Notes: a model not told the origin generated them from the sequence alone. Counted from the first letter of the stretch, positions 35,202 through 48,182 are shown. The stretch is 64,000 bases of DNA from Coccinella septempunctata (GCF_907165205.1 NC_058192.1:8060001-8124000); one strand, 5' to 3'. Program-made: numbers and translations.

Positions 35202-36713
35202 CACTGCGCAAAAAAATTAACGCACATTATGGAAATCTCAAATTTATTCTACAACTGAAGGTATTCTCAATGATAATTATTTTTATCAGAATTATGAATG
35301 CATATGTTATCCACTTTCAACGGTTTTCCTCAATACAGATGTTTTTTCCCAGCAGGAATAAAAAAAATATTATCAGATTTTGAATGTATTGGCTCCATTC
35401 TAAAATCAGTTGTTCTCGATCAATTCTAGTGATCAATAGTTTTTCTTTCGTTGGATTTTCTACACTCGATCGCTATGCAACGACAAACACGCAATTTGAC
35501 CCATGAGGAATGTGCCCAAGCGGTAGTTTTGCGAGAAGAAGGGTGGACATACACAAGAATTGCAGAAAGGTTTGGAGTTTCCCATACAAGCGTGTCCAGA
35601 ATGTTGCAGCGATTCAGGGAGACAAGTATGAATGTCCGAAGACCAGGACAGGGTAGACCACGGGTAACAACTGCCATTCAAAAACGTTAATTGAGAGTTT
35701 TTTCGTTGAGACAACGGTTTGCGACCGCCTGCCTCGTTCAAATTCAGCTTAAGCAAACTCATGAGGTGCAAATTAGCACTCAGACAATAAGAAATCGCCT
35801 CAGAGAATATGATTTAAGGCCTCGTGTCGCGGCAAGAGGCCCAGCTCTTACCCCAGCCCATCGAAGGGCGCGTTTGGATTTTGCGAGAGAGCATATCCAT
35901 TTGGAAGAGGCCGATTGGGAAAGAGTTCTCTTCACAGATGAGTCTAGATTCTGCCTCTACCATTGTGATCGACGTTCCCTTGTATACAGACGTCCACATG
36001 AAAGATATGCTCAGTGCAATTTCCTGAATACTACTGGTTTCGGGGTAGGATCGATTATGGTATGGGGTTGACTGCTCGCACAGACCTAGTGTTCGTTGAT
36101 AATGGAGCTATGAATGCTGATAAGTATATAAGGAACATTCTTGAAGAGCATGTAGTGCCAGTTGTCCCATACATTGGTGAAAATTTCATTTTTAGGACGA
36201 TAATGCCAGACCCCATCGTGCGCGCATCGTTCAGGAGTACCTTGAAGAGGTTGAAGTCTCTCGAATGGAATGGCCAGCAAGAAGTCCAGATCTCAATCCG
36301 ATTGAGCAGGTTTGGGACAACCTCAATAGAAGGCTGAGAAGTTCAGAAAATCATCCAGCTACTCTTAATGACTTAGGAATCCAACTCGGAGAAATCTGGG
36401 GAGGATTAGATCAGAACATTTTAAGATCACTCATTTTTAGTATGAACCGTCGTTGCCGAGCTGTAATTAACGCAAGGGGTGGAGATACCAAGTATTAAAT
36501 CACTTATCAGCATTTCAGTATTTTGAAAATTGTTCATTTCTCTTCTTTCACATAAGATTCGGTGAAATCCTGAATTTTTCTTCCATTTAATGTGTCTTGT
36601 TTCGTTCAAAACCTTCCCGAGAGAACAAAAAAAATAAGTTATAAAGTCAATGTAGAGTTAACTTTCATTAAAATTGAGATTTTCAGAATGTGCGTTAATT
36701 TTTTTGCGCAGTG
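35202..36713 (+). mobile_element. Tc1-like element, copy A (1512 bp, perfect TIRs)
   Basis: A 27-bp perfect TIR opens CACTGCGCAAAAAAATTAAC at 35202 and is mirrored at 36687-36713. Weaker inverted similarity extends to about 45 bp (aaatctcaa). TA dinucleotides flank both sides (35200-35201 and 36714-36715), the expected target duplication. The perfect TIRs suggest a fairly recent insertion. The transposase is nevertheless broken, so mobilisation would have needed another copy. Confidence 0.95.
35475..36498 (+). pseudogene. Tc1-like transposase (DD34E), broken
   Basis: From ATG 35475, the frame shows the paired HTH: WTYTRIAERFGVSHTSVSRM, then a GRPRV hook, then the second HTH with STQTIRNRLRE. 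A single TAA at 35688-35690 (TAC in copy B) interrupts it. The catalytic core follows: FTDESRF (Asp 1, about 35937). A 10-bp deletion at about 36067 and a missing T near 36194 shift the frame. Asp 2 lies in DDNARPHRA and the Glu in SPDLNPIEQVWDN, 34 residues apart, so the triad type is DD34E. The ORF ends at GGDTKY stop, 36498. The full reading would be about 340 residues, normal for Tc1. Confidence 0.93.
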
Positions 36714-36715
36714 TA

Positions 36716-38610
36716 TTATTCAATCAGTGGTTTTTTCATTACTTGTCTGAGATAAGAGCTATTTTTAGGGACAAAATTTAGACTGTAACTAATATGTCCT
36801 CCTGGCCATATTCAAATTATTGTAACGGATGACTGAATGAAAAAATGCATTCCACTGAATATCGTGGCGTAATATACCTACGATTCGAGTGTTTAATGCC
36901 CGAACAACCCCGACGGTTTCCTGGAGTTCACGAGTAGCAGGTTGTGTCGGTGAATTCAGATCGTTTCAGTGGTGATAAGTAGGTTAGAGTTCCCCAGGGC
37001 AACTCACCCACCGCACCGAAACGTTCTTTCACTTACTCTCGGTAAATATAGAATATGTAAGGCAAAAAAGCTCTGAAAATTTAAAATCGTCAGGATGAAC
37101 CCCGCTTAAATATTCCATTTTGCAGCTCTCCGGGTCTGCTCGCCACTTTGATTCACCACTTACCAATATATATATATGACGTCATCGTTCTGGAGACATG
37201 CGGGAAATTTTCTCCAGTTAGTTAGGAAAATACTCATGAATAAAATAAATGTTGGCTGAGCACTCCGAGTTCAGGCGGGCAACATTAATTTTTTGGGGAA
37301 TAGATGAAATTATTGGAAGTGGCTTTCTCGGTTAACGCATTAGGTGTATCTTCGAGAAGAGTGTTCTTGACTTACCCATAATTCCTCAGGAATTATTAAG
37401 CAAGCTTGAAAGCAGCTTATATTCCGAATGAAAAACTTTTTTTTCTCATTTTGTACCTATTCTGGAGAAATCATCGAAATAGAATGAATCTCTCTGTGAG
37501 GTATTGGGCCTGCTATTCATAAATGACCTCAGTGTAACTCTTTTGGGGCAATAAACGCAATTCCAACTCGCAGACTTAAACCCATTAGCCAATTTTCTCA
37601 TTAACCGAAAGTTAAATATGAAATCGTATATCAGGTAATATCAAGAGTTACCATCTGTATGATATATGGTGGAATAGTGTTAACCAGCCACCATCTGCAG
37701 GATGAAACGGAATATTAAAGGATGACACACCCTAAAAGATTTGCCCTTGAAAATGTATATACGTAAATATATATTTACGTTTCCATTTGAGGATCCTGGT
37801 GTGATAATTAATGAAATGTTTTTCCAGTTTATATTCTTAACCCTTTGTGAATGACACGAAGGGTGAACATTGAATCGAAGTTTTAAAATTGATTTGGTAT
37901 CGACCTTACCCATGTGCGGGTATGTTCTCCTTTACGGATTTGCTTGTGAGAAAGCACCTAAATCACTCGGACCGCACAGTCTTAATTATATCGTCGCTGC
38001 CGTTCATAATAATATAAATTAAAAGATCAAAGCACTCACAATTCGCATTTAACTCGCTAGAATATCAGATAGTCGAATGCTGGTATAAAACATGAACGTT
38101 GCTGTCTGCCGTCAAAAGAACAAGCATCGCAGATTTTATAGAATGTGCTAATTGATATGCCTTGTGGAGAGGCGAAATCGAACTGAAAAAATTTGGCATG
38201 CATCTCCATTCTGTTTGCTTCAGAAAGGTGCATCCCGACCTGAAAATAGCAATATGAAAAACGACCCAAAAAAGGCCAATTTTTTGAAACTCTACAAAGG
38301 TTTCACTGTCCCAGTGCCCTCAAGTTGAGGGAGTAAATAAGTAAATATAATTGTGTTTCGACGACACAAATGGACATAAGTATATGAAAATAACGATTAA
38401 TTTTCATTCTTCTGATATGAACGCATGAGATCTGGTGTTTTATCATTCCTTTCTGGTTTTTAGTTTATTTCCATACATGTACTTATAGTTTGAGAGGCCC
38501 AGGCTCTCTGTAATTCCTAATTCTCTCATGAGCCTTCCATGGATATTCTTAGGATGGTATCATGAACCCTACGTAAAATAAGCTATTTCTCGAAATGCCT
38601 CGATTTTATT
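36716..38610. other. no gene recognised; CpG-containing islands
   Basis: The parts at about 36850-37200 and 37880-38240 look unique and richer in CpG. A short (TA)n stretch lies near 37168-37178. No coding motif was seen in any frame. Confidence 0.35.
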
Positions 38611-39399
38611 TACGAGGATATATTGCAAAATTCTTAGCCTATTATAGAACCAAACAAAATTTCAATGTCAAAATATTTTATTACTCAACATATTCTCCTC
38701 CTAATTGGATACATTTATTACAGCGAACCTGCAACGTCTCTTAGACCTTTCGAAAAAAATGTTTCTTCTTGCTCTGCAAACCAGACCTCCACAGCTTTTA
38801 TTACCTCCTCGTTGGAAGAAAATTTACGACCTTTTAAATTTTTTTTCAGTTTAGGAAAGAGATGATAGTCGAATGGAGCTAAATCTGGTGAATAAGGGGG
38901 GTGTTCTGGTAATTCAAACCCCAAATCACAAATTTTTTGCATGGCAACATGAGGTTTGTGCGCAGGGGCGTTGTCTTGCAAAAATAAAACACCTTTGGAT
39001 AGCTTTCCAAGTCTTTTCTCTTTGATTTTTTTCCGTAGAGTGGTCAGTAATGTCAAATAGTAATCTCCGGTTATTGTTCTACCCTTATCCAAAGAATCAA
39101 TCATGATTACTCCATGGCAATCCCAAAAAACTGAAGCCAGAACTTTTCCAGAAGATTTTTGGATACGAAACTTCTTAGGTCTTGGAGAACCAGAGTGTCG
39201 CCATTCCATCGATTGTTGCTTTGTTTCTGGATCGTAGAAATGTACCCAAGTCTCATCCATAGTAACAAATTCGGTTTAAGAAGTCTACATCGTTTTCAAA
39301 TCGAGTACAGATCGAACGCGATGCTTCTACCCTTGCACGTTTTTGGTCAACATTCAAACATTTGGGGATCCATTTTGCAGCAATGTCCAAATTGACGTG
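38611..39399 (-). mobile_element. mariner element copy 5, 3' part
   Basis: The element's 3' TIR opens at 38611 (TACGAGGATATATTGCAAAA). The copy runs back through the whole catalytic domain and stops near 39399, in the inter-HTH region (VNLD block), where nine bases are also missing. The 5' third is absent. The 5' break has no TIR. Confidence 0.92.
38718..39260 (-). pseudogene. mariner transposase catalytic domain, triad intact
   Basis: The 180-codon open frame covers the entire catalytic region without a stop. Asp 2 is in MDETWVHFYDPETKQQSMEW, Asp 96 in VLFLQDNAPAHK and Asp 131 in PYSPDLAPFDYH, giving exact DD34D spacing. Upstream, one extra T near 39270 (aaatttgttac, reverse complement) breaks the link to the N-terminal part. 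At the C-terminus one extra base in the ggtctaagagacg block sends the reading to RDVAGSL stop in place of the QVRCNKCIQLRGEYVE end. It has no DNA-binding domain, so it is a fragment. Confidence 0.92.
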
Positions 39400-40231
39400 G
39401 CAAAAATAAAAATAGCTATCTCACAATGTTTTCCGAAAATCTACGATCAAAAAAACAGCGATAATCACATTGTGGATGAGTTCTATTGATAGAAAGATGT
39501 ATGATGATGTAGATAATTATTGTGACGGACAACTTTGCACCACCGAGTTGATTTCGGGGAAAGAACTCCCAGCTAGCGGGAAAAATTCATGAGCCCGTGT
39601 GTATTTCATCCCGTTTCCCGGTTTTCCACAAGTTGCCCGTCCATAAATCCAGCGCCGAAGTGCCCCTTCAGGATTGATGCGATCGATAAGTTATCTCAAC
39701 ATACGGCGGATTTTAGCTATTTTGACGCGTAGGCAATATTTGGAAAAGATGACCCTAATCACCTAAAAGGTAATCCCCATCCCGGTGAGTTATGATATGA
39801 CCTCGGTCCGGCCGATAAAGTCGTAAATGCTGATTCAATAACCCATATCCTTCCGGCTGCGCCCACTTTCCGGCTGATTCGATCCATTTGTCAAGAATCA
39901 TAAAGTTATTAACCGAAATTGGATGCCGGACGGTTGAACCGGCTGGATTAGGATCGGAGGTTGCTTGCTGCGGGAGTCGGAGGAATTATGCTTTTGTTTT
40001 TTGTCCACAACGATGGTTTTGCGAGGATTGTTCGGTTCCATCTCATGGAATCAGGATTCTGTTAGAAACTATTCCATAGACTGGGGTGTTTCGTGTGTTT
40101 TGAACGCTAATAGCCATTGGTATGTTAGCGATGAGACCTTGAAGTTAAGACAACCACACTACCTTCTCAAGGGGTACTACTTTTTATGGGAAAAGAGGCT
40201 TCCACAAGCCCAGGCAAGATGAACTTGAGGT
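39400..40231. other. CpG-rich unique island, no gene recognised
   Basis: The part at about 39540-39960 is one of the CpG-rich, repeat-free islands. Overlapping frames at 39888-40222 show no motif. Confidence 0.35.
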
Positions 40232-41215
40232 TCATCATCATCATCATTGCTGAATCTCATAACCGAAAGTAAATCTACAAAAAGACTAAAAAACCAGACC
40301 AACGGTAATCATACTAATAATTTGTTAGGGCTACTTGCGACTGTGTGCCCTCCTGTGACTGAAGAGACCCAACCGTGACGTACAGATCCTTCCACACTCC
40401 GAGCAAGGATAGTCACCAACCAGATCTGGCCGCCTCTGTATCCTTCTCGAGTCTCCATTATAACTGTGTAGGTACCTGTCTAACGCTAGTTGTTCCCAGT
40501 TATGATTGGCATTAACTGATTTTGGGGATTGATGCAGTATATCCTTGAACCGCTTACACTGTCCTCCTGGTTTTTGGGCTCCCTCTGTGAATTCGCCATA
40601 CAGAACTATTTTGAGGAGTCTTGTGTCTTGCATCCTCAGAATGTGGCCGCTCCATCTGAGTCGGGCCTCGTTACTTGAGTCTCAATTGTTATACAACTGG
40701 AGAGCTGCAAGACTTCTGCATTCGAAACTTTGTGGAACCATCTGATGTGCATTTTTTGTCTCAGATGACGTTGTTGCGTTTGTTCAAGCTGTATAATATG
40801 TCGCCTGTAGGGCGTCCAGCTTTCGCTTCCGTAAAGAAGCGTTGGGAGGACGACTGCTTTGTAAACAGCTGTCTTGGTCTTCAGATTGAGGTCGTGATTT
40901 TGAAACATTCTGACCTTTAGCTTCCAGAATGCCCGTGATGCTGAATTAATACGGTTGTGTTTTTCCGTGTCCAGGTTAGCCCTAGTATGTATGAAGCTTC
41001 CCAAGTATATGAACTGGTCGACCTGTTTTAGAGTTTGAAGGCTGTCTGACGGACTTAACTGGATTTTGGTTTGGTCAATATTGAGTCTAAGGCCTAGAGC
41101 TTCGTATATATGTTTAAGGTGTCCAACATTATCTGTAGATCCTCTAGAACGATAAGTGCGCAGTCGTCTGCATATTAAAGTTCCGTGATAAACTTTGTGG
41201 ATTCATGCAGAGGTA
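40232..41215 (-). pseudogene. non-LTR RT, YADD box to C-terminal zinc finger
   Basis: This is a 5'-truncated LINE on the minus strand. It starts inside the RT palm with YADD (41163-41174), preceded by a TAA where other elements have Gln. It continues LQIMLDTLKHIYEALGLRLN, YLGSFIHTRANLDTE, ASRAFWKLKVRMFQ, VLPTLLYGSESWTPY and HLRQKMHIRWFH. After a frameshift near 40670 comes SGHILRMQDTRL, ending with a C2H2-like finger (YPCSECGRICTSRLGLFSHR, then RAH) and stop at 40331. The 3'UTR ends in a (GAT/ATG)n tail at 40232-40247. The order is that of endonuclease-type (RTE- or CR1-like) elements; clade is uncertain. Confidence 0.85.
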
Positions 41216-43065
41216 CTAAGAACTAAAAATTAAGAAAGGAACGTCACCAGTTTATGAACTTTTTATTGAGGCTTTGTCAATACTCCAGACAAAGTTCAAA
41301 GTGGATTTCTCCCTACCACATGTTCGTATTGCCTGAGCCTGTGGATGCCTAGTGCCCCTTGAGAGGATAGTTATGTTGTCGTCCTTTCAAGGGCTTATCA
41401 CTTACATACCACCGTCCACTATAGACTCAATTCACTCTTACGAAACACAAAAAGGAATCTTGATCTGAAAAATATGGAAAATTACTAGTTTTGCAGCCCT
41501 TGTTAGTTGGTTTTGTATACTTGTACGTGAATCCGACAAAAAATCGACAAAATTCACTTCGAGTACTCTGTTCGACTTCACTCCTATACAAAACAGTGAA
41601 AATAAGGAACATTTGTGCCAACCTATACCTTAAAATTCTCGCTAAATGAGACGCATCGAAATCCATAGGCATATTCACTTTCCATATCCGCAAAATCTAA
41701 GGTTACTCCTGCCATCGATACGCGTGGGTGTATGGGAGATATCAACGGGCCACCTGTACCTTGAGGCTTCACCGAACTTCCCACCACAGGTGCCGGCAAT
41801 TTGTGTATGAATTATGGTAATGCTTCCTCGGACAAATTGAGCGTAGGACGTTGTCAAAACACCACATGCCGGGATTTTCATTGAATTGAATTGCTTTGGG
41901 CTTCGTCTTTAAGAAAAATACGAAGTTGATAGGTTGCCACAATTTTATTTTGTTTCTCAAGCTCACATTGAATATTGAGGACGTATTTTGATGGTCACAT
42001 AAGGAGAATAGGTCTCTTAGAAACTGACGACTGAAGATGCAATGGAGAGAAGGAAGAAATTACAGATTTTGTGGAAGAGGCCCAAGAAGCTCTGGATTTT
42101 TAGGTGTTAAAAACGCTTCAGAAGAGAAGAGACCTGTAGGTTCGAGGTCATGATCTTCTTGAGCTGTGTATCACCGAAACAGCTCTTTTGGGGTATAGAT
42201 CTCAAGGTCGCAGTACAGTGTAACCACTTGAAATAATCTAAAATCTCTTCTCAGCAGAGAAAATGTGTACTCTGATGCAAAGATGATTAAGTTCGAAAAA
42301 TGGACCGTAGGAGACATTCACCGAGGCTTCATATTGGTGAAAGCAATCTTCCTCAATACAGGAGGTTACGCAGAACGAATCTCATCAGTATTATCGTCAT
42401 AAAAGTCACGATTAGCGAAGAACAGAAATTAATTCAGTTCAAATCGGGCTAATGGTCGAGTGACAATGACATAAAATCTAGAGACCGCGTCCAAAACACG
42501 ACTATTACATTTACTGAAGCCGATTGAACACCATCCAGAATGAGGTGATTTCCTTCGCATTACATTGATATGACATTAAAGCAAAATGTTAAACACGTTC
42601 CATACCTTAGTTCTTGTTGTTTTCTTGTGCCTCGGAACGGAAATGGCGTTATAAAATGTACAGTTATGGGCAATTATATGGCAGGAAAGAAGGTGAAATC
42701 AAGAAAAGTATAACAATACACAGGTGCATAATTACGATCTTTATTGTGGTTCTTCTTATATCAACCGAGTGGTTACTTATGTATATCTAATTAATGCTCG
42801 ACTCCATTATTCTTGGGTATTTCAATGTATTGTAGTGGGAGATACCTGAACTTCACCTTATCTCAACCTCCGTATTTGAAACTTTCTTGGGGAAAAGTAG
42901 ATAGGCCTTCATAACTATTTTATCGTTACATGGATGGTTTTGCTCTTGATGACTGTTATTATTCGATGAATAACGTCATATTTTTGAAAATAAGGGATGA
43001 TTTGCAATTTACTGAATAATTGGAAACTATGATATAAAAGCAGGAAAAGCACTCGACAGGTAGAG
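41216..43065. other. no gene recognised
   Basis: Mixed sequence. Two overlapping minus frames (41427-41966) have no motif. The stretch 42000-42560 has a different base texture and may be a decayed repeat, but I cannot assign it. Confidence 0.3.
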
Positions 43066-43570
43066 TCATTCGGTATGCAATGTATGAAAGAGGGGTTCAT
43101 TTGGGTGAAGCAAGGGCGCAGAATCGCCAAATTAGAAAAATATGAAGAGCCACCAATAGAGGAATGTATCAAGTGTTGTGTTCACCATGAATGGTGGCAT
43201 GAACAATAATGCACTGCTTGTAAAAAGGCGCTCCTGTATTGACAATAAACAGCATTTCTCTAATATTGTAACATTTTGATGACATTATTTTGTAATTTGT
43301 TTTGATTGTGTGGTTCACTAAGCACTGCGTTCACTTACTCCTTGAGGGTGCGCACACTTACCCGCAATACGGGGCATATGAACGCACTCTGACTTTCCCT
43401 ATTAATTTTTTTTTTGCGAAAAAAAAACGTTTTTGTTTGTTCGCTCTTTGATGCTTTTTTATAGATTAGAAAATTCTCTATCTTATGAATATGTTTTAAT
43501 TTTCCTAGGTTCAACATTTGAAACAGGGTATGGCTTGAAAGGCAAAAGTGTGCACAGTTGCCCCGAATGA
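43066..43570 (+). mobile_element. TIR element family I, copy 1 (internally deleted)
   Basis: The left end TCATTCGG jumps directly to tatgcaatgtatgaaagagg, and the right end is cagttgccccgaatga. The second copy (49272-50140) has a complete left end, so this copy has lost subterminal sequence and about 330 bp of the middle. A short reading EECIKCCVHHEWWHEQ near 43160-43208 resembles the zinc-binding tail of pogo/Tigger-like transposases; it is followed by a stop. Confidence 0.8.
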
Positions 43571-46500
43571 CTCTATGTCAACAAAAAAGTGGTAGTATTC
43601 TTTGATTTACAACATTTTTTGAAATTTTTCACCCAAAACATCTTCATTTCCACATTCATGATCATTCTCTCGCAAATGACTAGATAGGTGATGAAGATTT
43701 TCCGAAAATTTTCAATTCTGTCGCGACTAACTTGACAACTGATCCTCGAAATCTTCAAATCTTGTGGAAATACGCGTTGCAATTTCTTCTTGATAACAAT
43801 TATACCTGTAAGAATGTTCGATCAGTCGAAGTTTGCGTGAAAGAACGTGGCAAACTCATTTAGTCCACGAGCTCTTCCATTGGATGAATGGAGACCATGA
43901 AAACTGCCAGAAAATCCATTCCCATGTTATAATCACGTGCGGTTTTAAAGCATGACACGTCAAAAGTAAAAACCGAGGTTCATTCCACCAATAGCGTTCT
44001 CTTTCATAATGCCAAGACATAAATATGTATGCGCCTTATACAATAAGTAATTAGTCCTTGCATGAGTTAGTGTTCCAAGATGGCGGACGGAAGGAACAAC
44101 GCGGGGGGCGTGGGCGTGAGTCAAAGCCCCATAACTCAGATAAGAATCTTAGAAAGCTTGGCCGAGTTCATACATTTCTCATATAGATAATTTCAGCAGC
44201 TGTTGAATATGTTAACTCTTTGGTGGTGTCCAGAGTTTCTCAAAATATTCGTTTTGGTCACTCTGACTTCAGAATGTTACGTCGTGATAGAAAACTCTTC
44301 ATGTCATAACCAGTAGTCAGGAATACACCTGTGAAGAACAATGAAAAAGGGTACTAATGAATTCTCGAAGCAAATTGTGACCCATAGTTGAGCAATCTTG
44401 AGCTATAATTCAGTGGTAGACTTAGAATACAGAATACCTAACCATAGGTGAGCTAGAAGAAGGAAATCTCAGAATCCAAACAAATATACATATTACGAAT
44501 GATCTTAAGTACGCCTCTGTCTTCTCTGGAATAGGTGTACCAGGTTCTGGAATAAGGAATACTGTTTGGTACGTATATCTACACCAGAATGGTAGTAGAA
44601 TGGTACAGAAGCCTAGTTGATATTGCATAATAATTAATTGAAAATGAATAAATGGACTGGAGGTAAAGACAAATCCATCTATACATATTGCCAATTTCAT
44701 GCTACCAGTTCAGAACTACGTCTAAACATAGAATATTCTCATTCAAAACTACAAAGAAACTCCAAGAAAAGTTTGTGATCCAGTAGTTATTTTCCACAAT
44801 ATAAATTGGCAATAAAATAAATCATCATTCGAGCCAGCCATATGGCAGAAACATTAAACATATAATTTTTTTATATTCGAATTCATAATATGCGGAACTG
44901 TACGAGAGATACATGAAACATGAGACTCATATGAAGGTAGCTGATCTGTAATGCGGGTTAATAGAGTGAAGCAATGTGGGCTATAAATATTTTGTGATAC
45001 ATTTTGTCTAAAATATTACACGTGTAGAAAATATATGATATGGAGCAGCCAAGTACAGTCTTTGATATCATCATTCTGAATTATATTTATTCTCGAGTTA
45101 AAATGATACTTCTGATTCATAATGTTAAGAAAATCAGAGTCTTATGGTTACCATTCCAAGGACCTATTTTTTTGGTGCAATTTAAGCCACTCACTTATCG
45201 CCTTTTTGAGAACCCCTGAACACACACTTTCTTTATCTTTAATTGTCCGCATATAGTTAATAATGCCCTTTAATATCTCTTCCCCGATTCAAGAACGTTA
45301 TTAATTCATACCCTCCAAGGCACACGGAACCGAGCGGTTTGTTTTGACAACTCGGAGATGTAAGATCCTGATAACGCATACGAATTAGTTGTTTTTAAAC
45401 ACGGAATAAGATCTGCTATTTATACTGGACGTATTCAGCACGAATGAAATTATACGATTCGTATGAACTTCCTCACCATTTGAATAAAATGATAATTACA
45501 GTGGAATGATGTTGTTTGGGGGGGTGGGGGATAATGAATTACTTCATTTTCGATGGGTCACGAGTTACAGGGCGATTCACACGAAAAGATCCTTTAATAA
45601 TTTCTTGAGGAAGCGATGCTTTTGCTTGTGTTGGTTTTTATACTCAAACCATTTTAGAATAACTTGGGTCAAGATGATTTCGAATGGTTTAGAAGCCTTG
45701 AAGAAGCTTAGAATATCCGACATATCAATAGTTCATGGCCTAGTAGAAAAGCCACTTCAGAAGACCAAGGAAGATTAGATACAGCTCACATGAACTGTAT
45801 AGGCCACTTGCACCTTAATGCCTTGCTTAAGGGACGCTGTGAGGGCAAAATGAAGAACTACTCCAAGATGCGAAAGGATTTTAGTGAGTCCCTCTCAGTA
45901 TTTGCGTTCAAAAAGTTTTTCCTCTCACACGAACCAAAAAATATAGGAATTTCAAAATTGCAAATAAAATAGCTCCCACGAACTTCGAATTGATCCACCC
46001 ACGCTTACAGGAACCCAAATTAAGAAACAAAAACTTACGACGCCCCTTCAGAAGCACCAGACAGAAACCCTTGTTTCTATATTTATAAACTCGAACGAAT
46101 TCTCTTGAAACCGGTGCGATGAAAATGATGGTTCGTTCGTCTGTAGACAGTACTCACAAAAAAAAATGCTGAAATTATACCGACGGTGAAATTACCAGAT
46201 TCGTCTCATCTCGAAGTCGTCAAAACAGGCCTTGGGGGAAATTTAAATATGTTTTCGAATTGTTCTTTCAATTATACCAGACGTCGATGCGCCTGTACTG
46301 CGACCGGTATGCATGGAAATGAGTTCGGTGAGAGAGGAGTAACTTTTTGTCGGTGTATTCCATTTTCGAGAGAAGTCGAAGTAATTGCTTCGCTATATGG
46401 GACGTTCATCGGTTACAATAATCGCGACACGGCTGTTAGAAAAAGTCCCATAAATGGGCATTTATTTTATGGATTGGGATGAGGTCATTTCAATCTCAGC

Positions 46501-47037
46501 CACTTTATTACCTTCGGAGACTGCAAGGAGAGTGAAAATTTCACCGAACAATGTTTTGATCTGAACTAAACGGAAATACAGCCTTCAATGCTTCAATGGA
46601 CTTGAGTTTGCTGGCAGAAACTTCTACCTTCAGATAAGGTTAAAGCATTCTGCTTTACTCCAAGTAAAGTCACGGAAAGTGGACTTGCCTCTAGCTCCTA
46701 GCCTAATTGGAGGCTATAGAGGTGATGTACGTGATACCTTATCTGGTTGCAACAAAGACTAGCCTGGACTTTTAGCATCTTTCTTCCCAACTGAGGCTGT
46801 GACAAAGGATACTTCAGTATTGGCTCGACCCAATCTGTTTTACTCAAATAAAGCTATCTCTGGGCCTCCCAAAAAGACACCACTTACTTGCTAGGATTCT
46901 CCGGAACTGATCTGCAATAAGACTGCAGAAAACACACTTGAGTCAGACTTAGAACTATTGGTTCTTTTAACCTGAAGTCAGAAATCACTCTTTCTCTAGT
47001 ATCATCTCTTTTCCCAAGAATATGGACCTTGAGGGTG
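43571..47037. other. no gene recognised
   Basis: Unique sequence over 3.4 kb. Points seen: ccaagatggcggacgg at 44087-44102 (YY1/Pho-like core), a G-rich run at 45514-45530, and a CpG-containing island at 46190-46500. Frames at 45506-45972 and 46186-46482 have no motif. The stretch 46575-46990 has a different texture and may be a decayed repeat. Confidence 0.35.
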
Positions 47038-48182
47038 AGAAAGGTTTGGAGTTTCCCATACAAGTGTGCCCAGAATGTTGCAGCGATTTAGGGAGACAGG
47101 TATGAATGTCCGAAGACCAGGACAGGGTAGACCACGGGTAACAACTTCCATTCAAGAACGTTACTTGAGAGTTTTTTCGTTGAGACAACGGTTTGCAACC
47201 GCTCGCCTCGTTCAAATTCAGCTTGAGCAAACTCATGAGGTGCAAATTAGCACTCAGACAATAAGAAAACGCCTCAGAGAATATGATTTAAGGCCTCGTG
47301 TCGCGGCAAGAGGCCCAGCTCTTACCCCAGCCCATCGAAGGTCGCATTTGGATTTTTCGATATATCCATTGGGAAGAGGCCGATTGGGAAAGAGTTCTCT
47401 TCACAGATGAGTCTAGATTCTGCCTCTACCATTGTGATCGGCCTTCCCTTGTATACAGACGTCCACATGAAAGATATGCTCAGTGCAATTTCCTGAATAC
47501 TACTGGTTTCGGGGGAGGATCGATTATGGTATGGGGTGGAATATCTTTGACTGCTCGAACAGACCTAGTGGTCGTTGATAATGGAGCTATGAATGCTGAT
47601 AAGTATATAAGGAACATTCTTGAAGAGCATGTAGTGCCATTTGCCCCATAGATTGGTGAAAATTTCATTTTTATGGACGATAATGCCAGACCCCATCGTG
47701 CGCGCATCGTTCAGGAGTACCTTGAAGAGGTTTAAGTCTCTCGGATGGAATGGCCAGCAATAAGTCCAGATCTCAATCCGATTAAGCAGGTTTGGGACAA
47801 CCTCAATAGAAGGCTGAAAAGTTCAGAAAATCATCCAGCTACTCTTAATGACTTAGGAATCCAACTCGGAGAAATCTTGAAAGGATTAGATCAGAACATT
47901 TTAAGATCACTCATATTGATTATGAACCGTCGTTGCCGAGCTGTAATTAACGCAAGGGGTGGAAATACCAAGTATTAAATCACTTATCAGCATTTCAGTA
48001 TTTTGAAAATTGTTCATTTCTCTTCTTTCACATAAGATTCGGTGAAATCCTGAATTTTTCTTGCATTCAATGTGTCTTGTTTCGTTCAAAACCTTCCCGA
48101 GAGAACATTAAAAATAAGTTATAAAGTCAATGTTGAGTTAACTTTCATTAAAATTGAGAATGTGCGTTAATGTTTTTGCGCT
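47038..48182 (+). mobile_element. Tc1-like element, copy B (5'-truncated)
   Basis: It is nearly identical to copy A from the first HTH (agaaaggtttggagtttccc) to the 3' TIR, which here is degraded (tgcgttaatgtttttgcgct). The 5' TIR and about 350 bp, including the start codon, are missing. The junction at 47038 has no TIR, so this is not a simple transposition product. Confidence 0.92.
47041..47978 (+). pseudogene. Tc1-like transposase, catalytic Glu to Lys
   Basis: Here the codon that is TAA in copy A is TAC (Tyr), and the block after MVWGG is complete (GISLTARTD). Other breaks are specific to this copy: a deletion near 47355, a TAG at 47649-47651 and a TAA at 47733-47735. The catalytic Glu of NPIEQVW is Lys (AAG, 47784-47786). 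The Asp residues in FTDESRF and MDDNARPHRA remain. The two copies are thus dead through different lesions, which implies independent decay from a once-active source. Confidence 0.92.

Noticed and set aside
35460..35771. 103-codon minus frame at the start of the Tc1 element
   Set aside because: Antisense shadow of the Tc1 transposase; the same frame recurs in copy B only because the DNA is shared.
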